In this document: in pieces, positions 63,501 through 64,000 of the stretch
Position numbering within the stretch: position 1 is the stretch's first letter
How the letters are laid out: each line of letters starts with the position of its first letter
Assembly: GCA_016169945.1 (NCBI GenBank)
Contig: JADLSH010000318.1
Span: 1,274,501 to 1,338,500 of the forward strand
Length of the DNA: 64,000 nt
DNA from: Trachythela sp. YZ-2020
Lineage: Eukaryota > Cnidaria > Anthozoa > Malacalcyonacea > Clavulariidae
Direction: 5' to 3'
Translations under genes and position numbers: made by a program
The notes under the pieces: generated by a model
The model's input: only the letters and a program-made list of their open reading frames with translations
Databases searched by the model: none
What the model was told of the DNA's origin: nothing

Positions 63501-64000
63501 CTGGAAGGTAACACTGGATAACAATTCAGATAAACAAGAAATCTCCATTGACAATTTTGTCTAGTTCTCACTCTCCATTCATCTCATTAGTACAACACAT
63601 CATAAAGCATTGATAAAAATATACCATGGATAGATCTAGGGTCTTACGTTTCTCACAAATATTTTAGATATCAGAATCTGTGTCTGTGATCTCTGATGGT
63701 GGAATATCCTAGCTTATGCCAGGGAACCCTCAAGACTTGTTACAAGTCAAAAGGGTGTGGGGGGGGGGGAGGGGACAGTATGTAGACCACAAACAATCAA
63801 GGAAATCAGAGGCCATTATTTGTCAGGTGGAGTGCAAATATATTTCAGGGGGTGTGCCATACCTGATACATTGACATCTTTTGATTATTAACTGGACTAG
63901 AAAATTAATGTCTTGTTGTTCTATCAATGTACTTGAACCTTTGCTGAGCTAATTAATTGTGCTGAAAGACTGGCAAGACCTTAAATAAGCTTATTAACTA

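Larger units (their letters stand above)
56719..64000. other. Repeat-rich gene desert
   Basis: The first few hundred bases must contain the ATPase promoter. I see no gene in the remainder. Contents by position: nested MITEs (56833-57220), a LINE 3' remnant (about 57240-57605), family P copies (58126-58345, 58480-58530, 63172-63393), a GGTGGTGGGGGTGGGCATCAG pair (about 59635-59690), a direct duplication near 60365-60500, a family S tail (60530-60680), a GATTTTGGG-rich low-complexity run (about 60715-60930), and a SINE body (61095-61240). Plus-strand frames at 61372-61825 show no domain and look like old repeat. Confidence 0.55.

Overview
The window looks like a nuclear segment of an invertebrate animal, most likely a cnidarian and possibly an anthozoan. 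It is AT-rich, its genes have many short introns with GT-AG borders, and the encoded proteins are close to metazoan families. tRNA-derived SINEs and nonautonomous DNA transposons fill the introns and gaps. The cnidarian guess rests on general repeat style and a P1B-type heavy-metal ATPase unlike the copper ATPases of vertebrates; I could not test it by search.

Seven protein-coding genes and one gene fragment can be modelled. (1) DOT1L, minus strand, 1654-4932, one uninterrupted coding exon. (2) A CLIP3/CLIP4-type ankyrin plus CAP-Gly protein, plus strand, 5852-16300, 17 exons found, head-to-head with DOT1L. (3) RABGAP1, minus strand, 17265-30770, 20 exons found, tail-to-tail with the CLIP gene. 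(4) Mitochondrial ribosomal protein uS2m (MRPS2), plus strand, 32684-33474. (5) LRRIQ3, minus strand, 33662-41846, seven exons, convergent with MRPS2 at a gap of 187 bases. A truncated ECHDC1-like copy bracketed by direct repeats lies inside one LRRIQ3 intron. (6) An unrecognised coiled-coil protein with a C-terminal membrane anchor, minus strand, 42924-47089. (7) A P1B-type Zn/Cd ATPase, minus strand, 50259-56718, six exons. Its first exon encodes about 600 residues with 12 CCxxxxC motifs and a long His/Asp tract ahead of a CCxxE metal-binding domain and a complete pump core.

From 56.7 kb to the end I find no convincing gene, only repeats and a LINE remnant. The genes are a mix of housekeeping and ciliary or cytoskeletal functions and do not form an obvious pathway.

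The most unusual content is the ATPase with its built-in metallothionein-like region. Second is the density of small DNA transposons: for several of them both terminal inverted repeats and target-site duplications can be read directly. Some are nested inside others, and some sit within a few tens of bases of splice sites. Exon coordinates were read by eye from splice signals, phase and protein similarity, without transcript data.
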